Source of the DNA: Tamarix chinensis
Taxonomy: Eukaryota; Streptophyta; Magnoliopsida; Caryophyllales; Tamaricaceae
Reading direction: 5' to 3'
NCBI GenBank assembly: GCA_030549775.1
Contig: CM060174.1
Location: 19,345,193 to 19,409,192, forward strand
Length of the DNA: 64,000 nucleotides
Shown here: positions 63,661 through 64,000 of the stretch, in pieces
Layout: the number at the start of each line of letters is the position of its first letter
Numbering within the stretch: position 1 is the first letter of the stretch
Position numbers and translations under genes: made by a program
Notes under the pieces: model-generated
Database searches by the model: none
What the model saw: the letters and a program-made list of their open reading frames with translations, nothing else
Told to the model about the DNA's origin: nothing

Positions 63661-64000
63661 TATTACCCTTATTGTTATTATTATTATTTTGGTGAAGGGT
63701 AGAAACCCTTGTATCACCACCCTTTCGAATGAAAACAATGATTTATTTGTACTTTAAGTAATATTTGTATAATTAATTAATTGTTGTATAGTATTGTTTT
63801 AATTAAAAACAAAATCTTAGAATAATTTAGAGAATAATAAAATTTTATAAGGGAGCCTAATTCTAGTATACTTTTATTTAATAGGTGAACCTAGTCTAAT
63901 CCCTCAAGAGGAATAGGAGCGTGCACCAAGACCGGTGTCGTATTAGGTAAGGGGTGCTAAGGCCTTTTTGTGTGCTTATTTGCATAATGTGATTCGCATG
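61559..64000 (+). repeat. 3' LTR of the Tekay-like element, truncated by the window end
   Basis: Colinear with 52361-54800. Differences by eye: about eight substitutions, all transitions, a few single-base indels, and microsatellite length. The cassette copy is at 63885-63946. Confidence 0.9.

Larger units (their letters stand above)
52361..64000 (+). mobile_element. Tekay/Del-like chromovirus with giant LTRs, 3' end outside the window
   Basis: Layout: 5' LTR 52361-56643, primer site 56647, gag-pol 56917-61404, polypurine tract about 61545-61558, 3' LTR from 61559 to beyond the window. The two LTRs differ by about eight substitutions over 2.44 kb, so insertion is recent. Long LTRs, two CCHC knuckles and a C-terminal chromodomain fit the Tekay/Del lineage (inference from family layout). 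One in-frame TAG (59722) is the only visible break in the polyprotein. The target duplication cannot be checked because the right end is missing. Confidence 0.9.

Overview
This is nuclear DNA of a flowering plant with a repeat-rich genome. The window holds one spliced host gene of the photosynthetic type, and almost everything else is LTR retrotransposon, mostly Ty3/gypsy with giant LTRs, plus Ty1/copia and small DNA transposons. I saw no prokaryotic operon, CRISPR array, tRNA or rRNA gene. The species cannot be named from what is visible.

Left block (1-23603) is a nested stack of non-coding LTRs. Bases 3-80 are the last codons of a gypsy polyprotein. A polypurine tract follows, then a 3' LTR ('LTR B') that begins at 210 and ends at 23154. 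LTR B is cut open by a solo LTR ('LTR A', 1243-8670, target duplication GCATG), by two reverse-strand solo LTRs of one 5.2-5.5 kb family (9403-14598 and 16997-22474), and by an Athila-like LTR near 15.3-16.6 kb. LTR A holds an Athila-like fragment, and the first solo LTR holds a hAT element. LTR B itself sits in the decayed pol of an older chromovirus (23155-23603).

Middle block (24459-51397) is a complete seven-exon gene for a plastid cyclophilin of the CYP20-2 type (254 aa, all key active-site residues present). Exons 1-5 lie at 24459-25974 and exons 6-7 at 50843-51397. Intron 5, about 24.9 kb, holds a hAT MITE, a Mutator-like element with long terminal inverted repeats, two related copia elements in opposite orientation inside that element, a PIF/Harbinger-like element in one copia, a hAT element in the other, a 5.4 kb Reina-like chromovirus in the plus copia LTR, and a Stowaway MITE. 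Splice sites and reading frame are intact, so the gene is probably still expressed through this intron.

Right block (52361-64000) is a nearly intact Tekay/Del-like chromovirus starting 963 bp after the cyclophilin stop codon. It has a 4283 bp 5' LTR, a Met-type primer site, gag-pol in one frame with a single in-frame TAG, a chromodomain, a polypurine tract, and a 3' LTR cut by the window end.

The most unusual signals are these. The giant LTRs share repeated hairpin modules whose stems change in a compensatory way. They also share an exon-like cassette with splice-type borders. The inverted copia pair, inside a transcribed intron, could fold into a multi-kilobase hairpin, and both copies share the same deletion of the integrase core.
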